Source: an uncultured Lachnospiraceae bacterium
GTDB taxonomy: Bacteria > Bacillota > Clostridia > Lachnospirales > Lachnospiraceae
DNA: 8,172 nt
Assembly: GCA_946623295.1 (NCBI GenBank)
Contig: CAMOQY010000058.1
Span: forward strand, 1-8,172
Direction of reading: 5' to 3'
Shown: positions 1 to 7,018 of the stretch, in pieces
How positions within the stretch are numbered: position 1 is the first letter of the stretch
Layout: each line of letters starts with the position of its first letter
Program-made: the position numbers and the translations under genes
The notes under the pieces: generated by a model
The model's input: only the letters and a program-made list of their open reading frames with translations
Database searches by the model: none
What the model was told of the DNA's origin: nothing

Positions 1-1673
1 TGAATGCCCTCGTCCACGGCGGGGATGTATTCCTTCGGAATAGCGCCGCCGACAACGGTGTTTTCGAACAGATAGGTCTGCTCGGCGTTGGCATCCATCG
101 GTGAGAAGCGGACCTTGCAGTGACCGTACTGGCCGCGGCCGCCGGACTGCTTCGCATACTTGCTGTCGATGTCGCTCGCTTTTGTAATGGACTCCTTATA
201 GGCTACCTGCGGGGCACCTACGTTGGCTTCCACCTTGAATTCACGCAGCAGACGGTCGACGATGATCTCCAGATGGAGCTCGCCCATACCGGCGATAATG
301 GTCTGGCCGGTCTCCTTGTTTGTGGATACGCGGAAGGTCGGATCCTCCTCCGCGAGCTTTGCAAGGGCTTCGCCCATCTTGTCCTGACCGGCTTTGGTCT
401 TGGGCTCGATGGCGATGTCGATAACAGGCTCGGGGAATACCATGGACTCGAGGATGACGGGGTGCTGCTCGTCGCAGAGCGTATCTCCCGTGGTGGTGAG
501 CTTAAGACCTACGGCCGCGGCGATATCGCCGGAGTAGACCTTGTCCAGCTCCGCGCGCTTGTTGGCGTGCATCTGGAGGATACGGCCCACACGCTCCTTT
601 TTGTCCTTGGTAGCGTTAAGCACATATGATCCTGAATTCATGGTGCCGGAGTACACGCGGAAGAACGCGAGCTTTCCGACAAAGGGGTCGGTCATGATCT
701 TGAACGCGAGAGCCGAGAAAGGCTCCTCGTCCGAGCTGTGGCGGACCACTTCGTTGCCGTTCAGATCCACGCCGTTGATGGGCGGGATATCGATGGGCGA
801 AGGCATGTACTCGATGACCGCGTCAAGGAGCTTCTGCACGCCCTTGTTGCGGTAAGCTGTACCGCAGCATACGGGAACGGCAGTGCACTCGCAGGTGGCC
901 TTGCGCAGGGCCTTTTTAAGGTCCTCGTTTGAAGGCTCCTCGCCCTCAAGATAGGCCATCATAAGATCGTCGTCCAGCTCGCAGATCTTTTCCACGAGCT
1001 CGGTACGGTAGACCTCAGCCTCATCCTTCATGTCATCAGGAATGTCTGTGATGGTAATGTTCTCGCCCTTTTCGTCGTTGTAGATGTAGGCTCTCATCTC
1101 AAAGAGATCGATGATCCCCTTGAAGCTGTCCTCTTTGCCGATAGGAAGCTCGATGCAGATAGCGTTTTTTCCGAGGCGGTTGCGGATCTGGTCCACAGCG
1201 CCGTAGAAATTGGCTCCCATGATGTCCATCTTGTTGATGAAGGCCATACGGGGGACATTGTAGGTATCTGCCTGACGCCATACATTCTCAGACTGGGGCT
1301 CAACTCCTCCCTTTGCACAGAAGACGCCGACGGCGCCGTCCAGCACGCGCAGTGAACGCTCCACCTCAACGGTGAAGTCCACGTGGCCGGGGGTGTCGAT
1401 GATATTGATGCGGTGCTCCAGCGCTCCGGGCGCGGGCTTGCAATCTTTCTGCAGCGTCCAGTGACAGGTGGTCGCCGCAGAAGTGATCGTGATGCCTCTT
1501 TCCTGCTCCTGCTCCATCCAGTCCATGGTCGCAGTGCCCTCGTGGGTATCTCCGATCTTGTAATTTACGCCCGTATAATACAGTATACGCTCAGTCAGCG
1601 TCGTCTTTCCGGCGTCGATGTGAGCCATGATACCGATATTACGGGTTCTCTCTAACGGATACTCTCTTCCCAA
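1..1673 (-). CDS. fusA: Elongation factor G, N-terminal 557 residues (3' end beyond the window)
   Basis: EF-G is the ribosomal translocase: a cytoplasmic GTPase that moves tRNA and mRNA through the ribosome and also helps RRF recycle it. The frame is open from 1673 to the left edge, 557 codons of the roughly 690-700 usual for the family. Seen motifs are the P-loop AHIDAGKT (residues 17-24), the switch region ERGIT near 58-62, DTPGHVD (93-99, with the catalytic His97) and NKMD (147-150). Domain III shows GMGELHLEI, and domain IV begins with GGRGQYG; the window ends inside domain IV. The start is TTG at 1673-1671: no ATG or GTG precedes the conserved segment RTRNIGIMAHIDAGKTT, and AGGAGGA lies 7 nt upstream. 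The gene begins 16 bases after the rpsG stop, so it is translated from the same str operon mRNA. No frameshift or missing motif was seen. Confidence 0.98.
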   Translation of the reverse strand, partial: MGREYPLERTRNIGIMAHIDAGKTTLTERILYYTGVNYKIGDTHEGTATMDWMEQEQERGITITSAATTCHWTLQKDCKPAPGALEHRINIIDTPGHVDFTVEVERSLRVLDGAVGVFCAKGGVEPQSENVWRQADTYNVPRMAFINKMDIMGANFYGAVDQIRNRLGKNAICIELPIGKEDSFKGIIDLFEMRAYIYNDEKGENITITDIPDDMKDEAEVYRTELVEKICELDDDLMMAYLEGEEPSNEDLKKALRKATCECTAVPVCCGTAYRNKGVQKLLDAVIEYMPSPIDIPPINGVDLNGNEVVRHSSDEEPFSALAFKIMTDPFVGKLAFFRVYSGTMNSGSYVLNATKDKKERVGRILQMHANKRAELDKVYSGDIAAAVGLKLTTTGDTLCDEQHPVILESMVFPEPVIDIAIEPKTKAGQDKMGEALAKLAEEDPTFRVSTNKETGQTIIAGMGELHLEIIVDRLLREFKVEANVGAPQVAYKESITKASDIDSKYAKQSGGRGQYGHCKVRFSPMDANAEQTYLFENTVVGGAIPKEYIPAVDEGI

Positions 1674-1680
1674 AGGATCT

Positions 1681-1687
1681 TCCTCCT
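1681..1687 (-). promoter_or_regulatory. Ribosome binding site that fixes the TTG start of fusA
   Basis: AGGAGGA on the minus strand ends 7 nt before the TTG at 1673-1671. It overlaps the gap just after the rpsG stop codon (1692-1690). The first in-frame ATG (1628-1626, residue 16) lies within the conserved N-terminus and has no such site, so TTG is the only sensible start. Confidence 0.85.
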
Positions 1688-1689
1688 AA

Positions 1690-2160
1690 TCAGAAACGAT
1701 AATGGGAGAATGCCTTGTTGGCTTCTGCCATCTTGTGCATGTCTTCTTTCCTCTTGACTGCCGCACCGGTGTTGTTGGATGCGTCGAGGATCTCGGCTGC
1801 AAGACGATCTACCATCGTCTTCTCGCCTCTCTTGCGAGAGAACATTGTCAGCCAGCGAAGCGCAAGCGCCTGACGTCTGTCGGGTTTGACCTCAATAGGT
1901 ACCTGATATGTAGCGCCGCCGATACGCTTTGCCTTTACTTCAAGCTGGGGAGAGATGTTAGCCATCGCTGCGTTGAAAACTTCCAGCGCGGGCTTTCCGC
2001 TCTTCTCTTCGACCTGGGTAAAAGCGCCGTAAACGATCTTCTGTGCTACACCTTTCTTGCCGTCCAGCATGATGTTGTTGATCAGCTTTGTAACGACCTT
2101 GTCGTTATATAACGGATCGGCAAGTACATCTCTTTTCTGGGTATGTCCTTTACGTGGCAC
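1690..2160 (-). CDS. rpsG: 30S ribosomal protein S7
   Basis: S7 is a primary 16S rRNA-binding protein that nucleates assembly of the 30S head and lines the E/P-site side of the decoding cleft. The product is 156 residues, the usual bacterial length. It carries the family signature near the N-terminus (DPLYNDKVVTKLINNIMLDG, residues 15-34) and the conserved GGATYQVPIEV followed by PDRR and LALRW (81-103). It ends in KAFSHYRF. The start is GTG (2160-2158), with AAGGAGGG 7 nt upstream, and the N-terminus MPRKG is typical. It lies second in the str operon, 204 bases after rpsL and 16 bases before fusA. In E. coli, S7 represses its own operon by binding the rpsL-rpsG intercistronic mRNA; the long structured spacer here is compatible with that, but this is inference. 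Nothing in the gene looks damaged. Confidence 0.99.
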   Translation of the reverse strand: MPRKGHTQKRDVLADPLYNDKVVTKLINNIMLDGKKGVAQKIVYGAFTQVEEKSGKPALEVFNAAMANISPQLEVKAKRIGGATYQVPIEVKPDRRQALALRWLTMFSRKRGEKTMVDRLAAEILDASNNTGAAVKRKEDMHKMAEANKAFSHYRF

Positions 2161-2364
2161 GTTTCTTCCCTCCTTAAATATTTGCCCCTGCGGGCATTTA
2201 ATTCATCGGTACTCACATGTCGGGTAAAATCTCTTTCGCCCCTAAGTGTCCGCGCCAGGACATGCCCTATAATAAAGCAGCCTGGGGCTAAACAGTTAGT
2301 TCTATGCGTACCATGCCGGCATCAGCCGGCAAACGTTACTGCCGGAAAATCCGGTCGCCCAAAA
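2161..2364 (-). promoter_or_regulatory. Long structured rpsL-rpsG intercistronic spacer, candidate S7 autoregulatory region
   Basis: This 204-base spacer has no credible ORF. On the minus strand it can form at least four separate hairpins: 2354-2342 (5-bp CCGGA stem, 3-nt loop), 2331-2314 (7-bp TGCCGGC stem, TGAT loop), 2262-2247 (5-bp TGTCC stem, 6-nt loop) and 2196-2183 (5-bp TGCCC stem, 4-nt loop). The last sits just before the rpsG Shine-Dalgarno AAGGAGGG at 2175-2168, with the palindrome AAATATTT (2183-2176) between. None has a U-tract that would make it a convincing terminator. In E. coli, S7 binds the equivalent spacer to repress translation. A matching role here is inference, because no 16S-like S7 site could be aligned by eye. 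Confidence 0.5.
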
Positions 2365-2784
2365 TCATTTCTTGGCTTTGGGTCTCTTCGCGCCGTACTT
2401 GCTACGGGCCTGCATACGATTGGCAACACCGGCGGTGTCGAGGGTGCCGCGCACGATGTGATAACGGGTACCGGGAAGGTCCTTCACTCTGCCGCCGCGG
2501 ACGAGAACCACGCTATGCTCCTGAAGGTTGTGGCCTTCGCCGGGGATGTAGCTGGTAACCTCGATGCCGTTTGACAGACGTACTCTCGCGATCTTGCGGA
2601 GAGCTGAGTTAGGCTTCTTGGGGGTAGCGGTCTTCACTGCCGTGCAGACGCCTCTCTTCTGAGGTGAGGAAGTATCGGTGGCCTTCTTGTGGAGAGAATT
2701 GTAACCTCTCTGCAGAGCGGGCGCCGTAGACTTCTTCTCAGATGTCTGCCTGCCTTTACGTACTAACTGGTTGAATGTAGGCAT
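2365..2784 (-). CDS. rpsL: 30S ribosomal protein S12
   Basis: S12 sits at the 30S-50S interface beside the A site and controls decoding accuracy. The product is 139 residues, close to the Gram-positive form and longer than the 124-residue E. coli protein. The extra length is the insertion around residues 25-40 (QRGYNSLHKKATDTSS), just before SPQKRGVCT. Core motifs are intact: TPKKPNSALRK (54-64), GEGHNLQEHS (82-91), GGRVKDLPG (97-105) and QARSKYG (125-131). The lysines equivalent to E. coli K42 and K87 (here K56 and K101) are present, so the usual streptomycin-resistance substitutions are absent. Asp102, the residue that RimO methylthiolates in some bacteria, is also kept. The start is ATG, with AAGGAGGA at 2798-2791 upstream. 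It is the first gene of the str operon and has its own promoter. Confidence 0.99.
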   Translation of the reverse strand: MPTFNQLVRKGRQTSEKKSTAPALQRGYNSLHKKATDTSSPQKRGVCTAVKTATPKKPNSALRKIARVRLSNGIEVTSYIPGEGHNLQEHSVVLVRGGRVKDLPGTRYHIVRGTLDTAGVANRMQARSKYGAKRPKAKK

Positions 2785-2798
2785 GCTTTTTCCTCCTT

Positions 2799-2880
2799 AT
2801 ATTATTCTGCTTACGACCCGCGCAGCGCCTGTCGGCCGTGTTTTTACACAACAAACAAAAGCGTCTGCAGGGACGCGCCC
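2799..2880 (-). other. 5' leader of the str operon mRNA
   Basis: If transcription starts near 2878, rpsL has a leader of about 94 nt, of which this is the part before the Shine-Dalgarno. It can form a small hairpin at its very 5' end (arms 2876-2872 and 2865-2861, 5 bp GCGTC/GACGC, 6-nt loop) followed by TTTTGTTTG, and a second imperfect one around CGAC...GTCG, just before the AT-rich approach to the ribosome binding site. The first resembles a weak attenuator, but its stem is short and its U-tract interrupted. No coding sequence was seen. A regulatory role is only a possibility. Confidence 0.4.
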
Positions 2881-2884
2881 GATA

Positions 2885-2913
2885 ATATTATCAATATTTA
2901 TTTGTAAAGTCAA
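2885..2913 (-). promoter_or_regulatory. Sigma-A-type promoter of the str operon
   Basis: The minus strand reads TTGACT (2913-2908), a 17-base AT-rich spacer, then TAATAT (2890-2885). The -35 matches the consensus at five of six positions and the -10 at four of six, with ideal spacing. It lies about 100 bases before the rpsL ATG and downstream of the terminator of the preceding gene, where the str operon needs its own promoter. The -10 lies inside a perfect 12-bp palindrome, GATAATATTATC (2892-2881). Confidence 0.8.
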
Positions 2914-2958
2914 GCGGTTTTTTGTGCGGAAAATCGCTGAAAACCATGATTTTTCGGT

Positions 2959-2999
2959 AAAAAAGACCCCTCCTCCCAAAAGGTGCTCCGGAGGAGGGG
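2959..2999 (-). terminator. Intrinsic terminator after the GH43-like protein gene
   Basis: On the minus strand a perfect 10-bp stem CCCCTCCTCC/GGAGGAGGGG (arms 2999-2990 and 2976-2967) closes a 13-nt loop and is followed by TC and six T residues (2964-2959). It begins 8 bases after the stop codon at 3010-3008. It separates the secreted-protein locus from the str operon promoter, so the two are independent transcription units. Confidence 0.92.
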
Positions 3000-3007
3000 C
3001 AGGATGT

Positions 3008-6000
3008 TTACTGAACGGCCTTAAAGGCCAGAGCCGAATCGCCGCATTTTACTATTTTTTCCACTATATCCGCGAGTTTCCCGTCCTCGGTATTGCGTTT
3101 TGAGTATGCATACGAGGTCACACTGTACGAAAGCGTATTGCTGACGATCTCATCTCCCTTATACACGGTAAAGAGGAAGGTGTCGCGGATCTCGGAAAGC
3201 AGGATCCCGGGAACTGTGACGGAGTAATACGCGCCGTCTTTCCTGAAATCGGCGCCGCTGATCTCGGCCTTTTTGACGGAGCCCTTATATACCGCAAGTT
3301 TTAGCGTGCTCACGTCCTCATCCGAAGCAAGCTTGATCTTATAGTTCAGGTTGTTGTTGAGATTAAGCGTTATGCTCTTCCAGGTGGCCGACGGTTCGGG
3401 AATGGTCTCGTATCTGGCATTTCTCACGTCGGTATACTCCGGAGCCGCCGACGTGGCCCAGCCAAGCTGTGTTTCCGTCATGCCGGCGGATACGGGACTG
3501 TCCGTGCGGTAACTCACGTAATTCTGCGAGGCCGTTCCGTACAGAAGCAGGTCCGCGGCCAGCGTGCGCAGCTTTTCAGCATAGACCGACGTATCGTTCT
3601 CAGGCGCGAACAGTCCGAGCAGTCCGTACAGATACTGCCCTGCGCTGTAGGACGTGGTATATACGATCTCCTCGCCCTGATAAAGCGCGCGAAGCTCAAT
3701 CTCTATGGTATCTCCCATCTGCTGAGGACAGACGCCCCTGAAATCGAATACGTAATTCTCGTCTGTCACGGAATACGCAGTGACCGTTTCCTCCCTTTCT
3801 GTAAAGGTGAACCTGACAGAAGGCTCGCTGTAGCCCGCCTCCGTAAAGAGTTCCTTTTTCACGCCGAAGCTCATGGTCAGGCTCTCGCCTATCTGCATAT
3901 ATGCGCAGTTCAGCTTTAAAGCATTCCTGAACGTAACTATGGTATTTTTTTCGGGCAGCCTGTCTTCCGCGATAAATACCGTCGTCTCGGCCTGAGGATC
4001 GAGCGCGTTTTCACTTCTGTACGCGGTCTTGTTCTGCAGGATCGCCGGGAGCTCGACACTCGTGTCGATTTCCGCGCTGACAGTATCGACTGCCTCGGCC
4101 GACGCTCCGTCGCCTATCACTATCGTCACAGAACCTTTATCGGTAGGGCAGAGCTCGGCAGAGGTATATATGCCCGTTCCGACCGCCTTGGAGCCGACCG
4201 CGATACGGCGCCACGAGAGTGAGCCGAGAGCGACTGTCTGGTCGACCGTCGCGTGGCCGTACCAGTAATTCCCGTCGGTATCGTCTCCGTCCAGATCATC
4301 GTCAAGTATATCGAAGCCCTCGACATTGCGCACGGACTGGCTCCTGGCTCCGCATACAAAGGTGAGCAGCGGATCTGAGCTTCCGTCCGCCGCCGTGCCG
4401 CGCACCGGAGCATCCGCTGTGCCTGCATTGGCGTAAAGCACACAATCCTCGACCGTGAAGTCGTTATAACAGCCGTAAATGACCGTCGGCCCGTCGGCAA
4501 CAAGGTCTATCCCGCGAAGTCTCAGGTCATTGCTCATCACGAGCGCGCCGTTTATACAGAAGCATGCGCCGTTGGTTTCGCGGTAATCCGCACCGCCGTA
4601 TTCGGAGGTAACAGTGAGCCCGCCGCCGACATCGGCAAGCACGTATGAGCTGCCCTTTGCGGCGACCGGTCCGCAGACCACGAGAGTGCCGCCGCCGTAC
4701 TGCTTCATAAGACTCAAAGCCGCATCAAGCGTACGAAGAGGGTTTTCGGGCGTAAAACCGCTGTTCCCATCGTCTCCGTCAGCGCCGTTCAGATACACGA
4801 CGGAATTTGTCATCTCTTCTATTGAATCAAATCCGTTTATCTTTTCTGAAAGCGCCACAGCCGCAGTTTTTACACGATAGCTCTTTGAAAGGTTTGCGGG
4901 ATGGCCGTCGCGATCGCCTATGGAGACGCCGTTCTCATCTACGTAGATCGGTTCAAAGAATGCATATCTTGTATCGTTTTCACCTGTAAATACGTTGTGC
5001 TGCGCGGTGTGTGTCAGCCTCGCGTGGTAGGATACCCAATAGGAATCGCCGACCTTCAGGTACGAACCGTGTCCGCAGCTGTTTATATCGTTCTTTGAAT
5101 AATCCTTCTGCAGTATCGGGTCATACGTCATCTTCTGCCAGTTAGCGGCATTCAGCGGATCCGACGTATCGAGGCATTTAAGATACCCCAGCGCGTACCA
5201 CTGAGTCCAGTAACCGCTGCCCGTATACATCAGATAGCACCCTTCCTGTCCGTTGCTGTCTGTATAGTACACAGGCGAGGCGCCCTCGACTACCGCAGGG
5301 AACATCATCCACTCGCCGTCCGAATTCTGAGCGATCTGATGTCCGTACTGCTCCCACTCCTGATCGGGAACGCAGATACTTACCGGAGTTCCGCGATACG
5401 TCCAGGGATTATCCAGCGCGGTTATCATGATCTCCTGATGGAAATCGTCCCTGATGTCATCGTTCTTTTCCTGAACGCTGCGGTTCAGCTCGGTCACGTA
5501 GGTCATATACGCAGTGCCGTTCAGAACGAGCTTTGACGAGCCGGCACAGAATTCATTCACGTTGAAATCAGGATCGTCGGGATTGACTATCTGTCTGGGC
5601 TGGGCAGCTCCCGTCACCGGGTCGCCCCACTGTCCGAACAGGTTATCATTTTCATCGAGGCACTTGAGCACGTACTGCCTCTGGCGCGACGAGGACGTCT
5701 CTCCCTCGGTGGAATCAGCCGTATATCCTATAAAGCAGTACCAGCCCTCATTCGCGGCGCCGACCTCCGACGCGGAGAAATAATGTATCTCCGGAGACCA
5801 GAGATTATTGCCGTCGGTAAGAGTGAATACGTACTGCCCCGTAACGTTCTGGAGCTCCGCAAGGCTGGCGGCCTTGTAGAGGACCAGGTTCTTTGACGCG
5901 GTCTTGACAAGATAATAGAAGCCGTCCTTCATAAAGAGGAAGGGGTCCGCTCCGCTCATAATCGGGTTGGTAAAGGTCTGGGTAAGCGCAGCGGGCTTTT

Positions 6001-7000
6001 TCTCCAGCAATCCTTCGCGGACCTTGATCCCGGAGGTCATGGTCCCGTTAAAGATCTCCGCCCCGAGGATATCCGTCAGACACGTAAAATCTCCGTCTGT
6101 CACTGTGACGTGCCACGACCCGGTCAGGGTATTCGTACTGTTGTGCGACGGGGCGATGACTCCGTGGAAAATGCCGCCGCTGATGGTCAGTTCGGCGTTA
6201 TAATCGGCCGTATAGCCGTTTGTCAGGGATTCGCTTTCATTAACGATAAGGTAGATGCCTTTCAGAAACTCTCCGCCGGAGATGTCCGCATTTATCGAGG
6301 CAGACGTCATGTTGCCCCTGGAGCCGAGAGCCACGTATCCGTGGAACGTTCCTCCGGAGACCGATACGGAGATCACCGTGCCGCCGGTAGATTTTGCCGA
6401 CGTGTTTGATGAGCCGCCGCGGATCTTATCCCAGTCGCCGCTCTTTACCGTAATGGAAGTTGTCTTGTTTGTGAGAGTGGGATTCGTGGTCCCGACGATA
6501 GTCGGATAAACCGACGCGCCCTCTCCAAACACCGAAGTGATATTCTCTCCGGCAACAAATGGATTGCACTGGCATTTGAACTGGTATCCGCCGTTGCACT
6601 GCAAAGTCAGATCATCGATCTCAAGAGGACCTCCCTGAACGATATGACTGTTCATGATGAGCTTTGCCCCGTTCGACGCCGTGATCTTCAGCGCATTGGT
6701 AAACCTGACTCCGTAGGTTGCCGTATCAAGTCTGGTATTATTTGCGCCGTCAGTGCCGGCTGTCGTAGTATAGTCACCGGTCAGAATGATATGAGTATTG
6801 CCGCTCACTCCGGTCAAAAGTCCGACCAGATCTCCGGCGGGATCATCGGCGCTCTCACCCGTGCCCGTTCCGCCATCCTGCAGATAGAGCGTATTTGCAT
6901 ACGTGATCTCATCCGCTCTTGAAGCAGAAGGCAAAAGTATTACTGCGGCCACAAAGACAGCCATGACAGCAAAAAACGTAAACAGATTTGATCTTTTCAT
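3008..7000 (-). CDS. Large exported multidomain protein with a GH43-like propeller and two C-terminal modules
   Basis: The 1330-residue product is probably an extracellular glycan-acting enzyme or glycan-binding surface protein. Residues 1-29 form a Sec signal peptide (KR, a long hydrophobic stretch, cleavage likely after ASRA). No lipobox, LPXTG or C-terminal anchor was seen. Residues 185-306 carry repeats SGDW, SGGTF, SGGEF, SGGIF and TDGDF spaced 26-33 apart, suggesting a beta-helix. Residues about 342-710 look like a GH43-type five-bladed propeller: NPIMSGADPF (putative base Asp352), LWSPEIH (400-406), VEGASP (571-576, candidate acid Glu572) and GHGSYLKVGDSYWVSYHAR (643-661). The usual third acidic residue could not be placed with certainty. 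Residues 735-860 start with NGADGDDGNSGFTPENPLRT, as in other beta-helix proteins. An acidic DxDG-rich stretch at 900-910 may bind calcium. Residues about 1020-1330 hold two divergent copies of a beta-rich plus helical module shared with the gene at the right edge. The ATG has AGAGGA 6 nt upstream. The exact substrate, arabinan or xylan side chains being typical for GH43, is not shown. Confidence 0.9.
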   Translation of the reverse strand: MKRSNLFTFFAVMAVFVAAVILLPSASRADEITYANTLYLQDGGTGTGESADDPAGDLVGLLTGVSGNTHIILTGDYTTTAGTDGANNTRLDTATYGVRFTNALKITASNGAKLIMNSHIVQGGPLEIDDLTLQCNGGYQFKCQCNPFVAGENITSVFGEGASVYPTIVGTTNPTLTNKTTSITVKSGDWDKIRGGSSNTSAKSTGGTVISVSVSGGTFHGYVALGSRGNMTSASINADISGGEFLKGIYLIVNESESLTNGYTADYNAELTISGGIFHGVIAPSHNSTNTLTGSWHVTVTDGDFTCLTDILGAEIFNGTMTSGIKVREGLLEKKPAALTQTFTNPIMSGADPFLFMKDGFYYLVKTASKNLVLYKAASLAELQNVTGQYVFTLTDGNNLWSPEIHYFSASEVGAANEGWYCFIGYTADSTEGETSSSRQRQYVLKCLDENDNLFGQWGDPVTGAAQPRQIVNPDDPDFNVNEFCAGSSKLVLNGTAYMTYVTELNRSVQEKNDDIRDDFHQEIMITALDNPWTYRGTPVSICVPDQEWEQYGHQIAQNSDGEWMMFPAVVEGASPVYYTDSNGQEGCYLMYTGSGYWTQWYALGYLKCLDTSDPLNAANWQKMTYDPILQKDYSKNDINSCGHGSYLKVGDSYWVSYHARLTHTAQHNVFTGENDTRYAFFEPIYVDENGVSIGDRDGHPANLSKSYRVKTAAVALSEKINGFDSIEEMTNSVVYLNGADGDDGNSGFTPENPLRTLDAALSLMKQYGGGTLVVCGPVAAKGSSYVLADVGGGLTVTSEYGGADYRETNGACFCINGALVMSNDLRLRGIDLVADGPTVIYGCYNDFTVEDCVLYANAGTADAPVRGTAADGSSDPLLTFVCGARSQSVRNVEGFDILDDDLDGDDTDGNYWYGHATVDQTVALGSLSWRRIAVGSKAVGTGIYTSAELCPTDKGSVTIVIGDGASAEAVDTVSAEIDTSVELPAILQNKTAYRSENALDPQAETTVFIAEDRLPEKNTIVTFRNALKLNCAYMQIGESLTMSFGVKKELFTEAGYSEPSVRFTFTEREETVTAYSVTDENYVFDFRGVCPQQMGDTIEIELRALYQGEEIVYTTSYSAGQYLYGLLGLFAPENDTSVYAEKLRTLAADLLLYGTASQNYVSYRTDSPVSAGMTETQLGWATSAAPEYTDVRNARYETIPEPSATWKSITLNLNNNLNYKIKLASDEDVSTLKLAVYKGSVKKAEISGADFRKDGAYYSVTVPGILLSEIRDTFLFTVYKGDEIVSNTLSYSVTSYAYSKRNTEDGKLADIVEKIVKCGDSALAFKAVQ

Positions 7001-7006
7001 TATACG

Positions 7007-7012
7007 TCCTCT
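7007..7012 (-). promoter_or_regulatory. Ribosome binding site of the 1330-aa protein gene
   Basis: AGAGGA on the minus strand lies 6 nt before the ATG at 7000. It starts only 6 bases after the U-tract of the terminator-like hairpin, so ribosome access and the hairpin could influence each other. The site supports this start, which also gives a complete signal peptide. Confidence 0.7.
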
Positions 7013-7018
7013 GTTGGT

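Noticed and set aside
120..629. A long open frame on the plus strand (169 codons) and further plus-strand frames up to 1655
   Set aside because: They are antisense to fusA, whose frame carries every expected EF-G motif. The products resemble no family and lack ribosome binding sites.
2268..2275. TATTAT in the rpsL-rpsG spacer as a possible internal promoter for rpsG
   Set aside because: The -10 is close to consensus but no -35 resembling TTGACA lies 16-18 bases upstream.
2143..2574. Plus-strand frame of 143 codons across the rpsL-rpsG spacer
   Set aside because: It overlaps S12 and the start of S7 in antisense, and its composition follows from their codons.
2861..2876. Leader hairpin before rpsL as a true transcription attenuator
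   Set aside because: The stem is only 5 bp and the U-tract is interrupted, so it is kept as part of the leader entry and not called a terminator.
4126..4503. Alternative minus-strand frame of 125 codons inside the 1330-aa gene
   Set aside because: It lies wholly within a well-supported gene, has no ribosome binding site and gives an Arg/Ser-rich low-complexity product typical of a shadow frame.
6999..7004. TATAAT on the minus strand overlapping the ATG of the 1330-aa gene
   Set aside because: A promoter there would start transcription inside the gene and there is no matching -35; it is chance sequence around the start codon.
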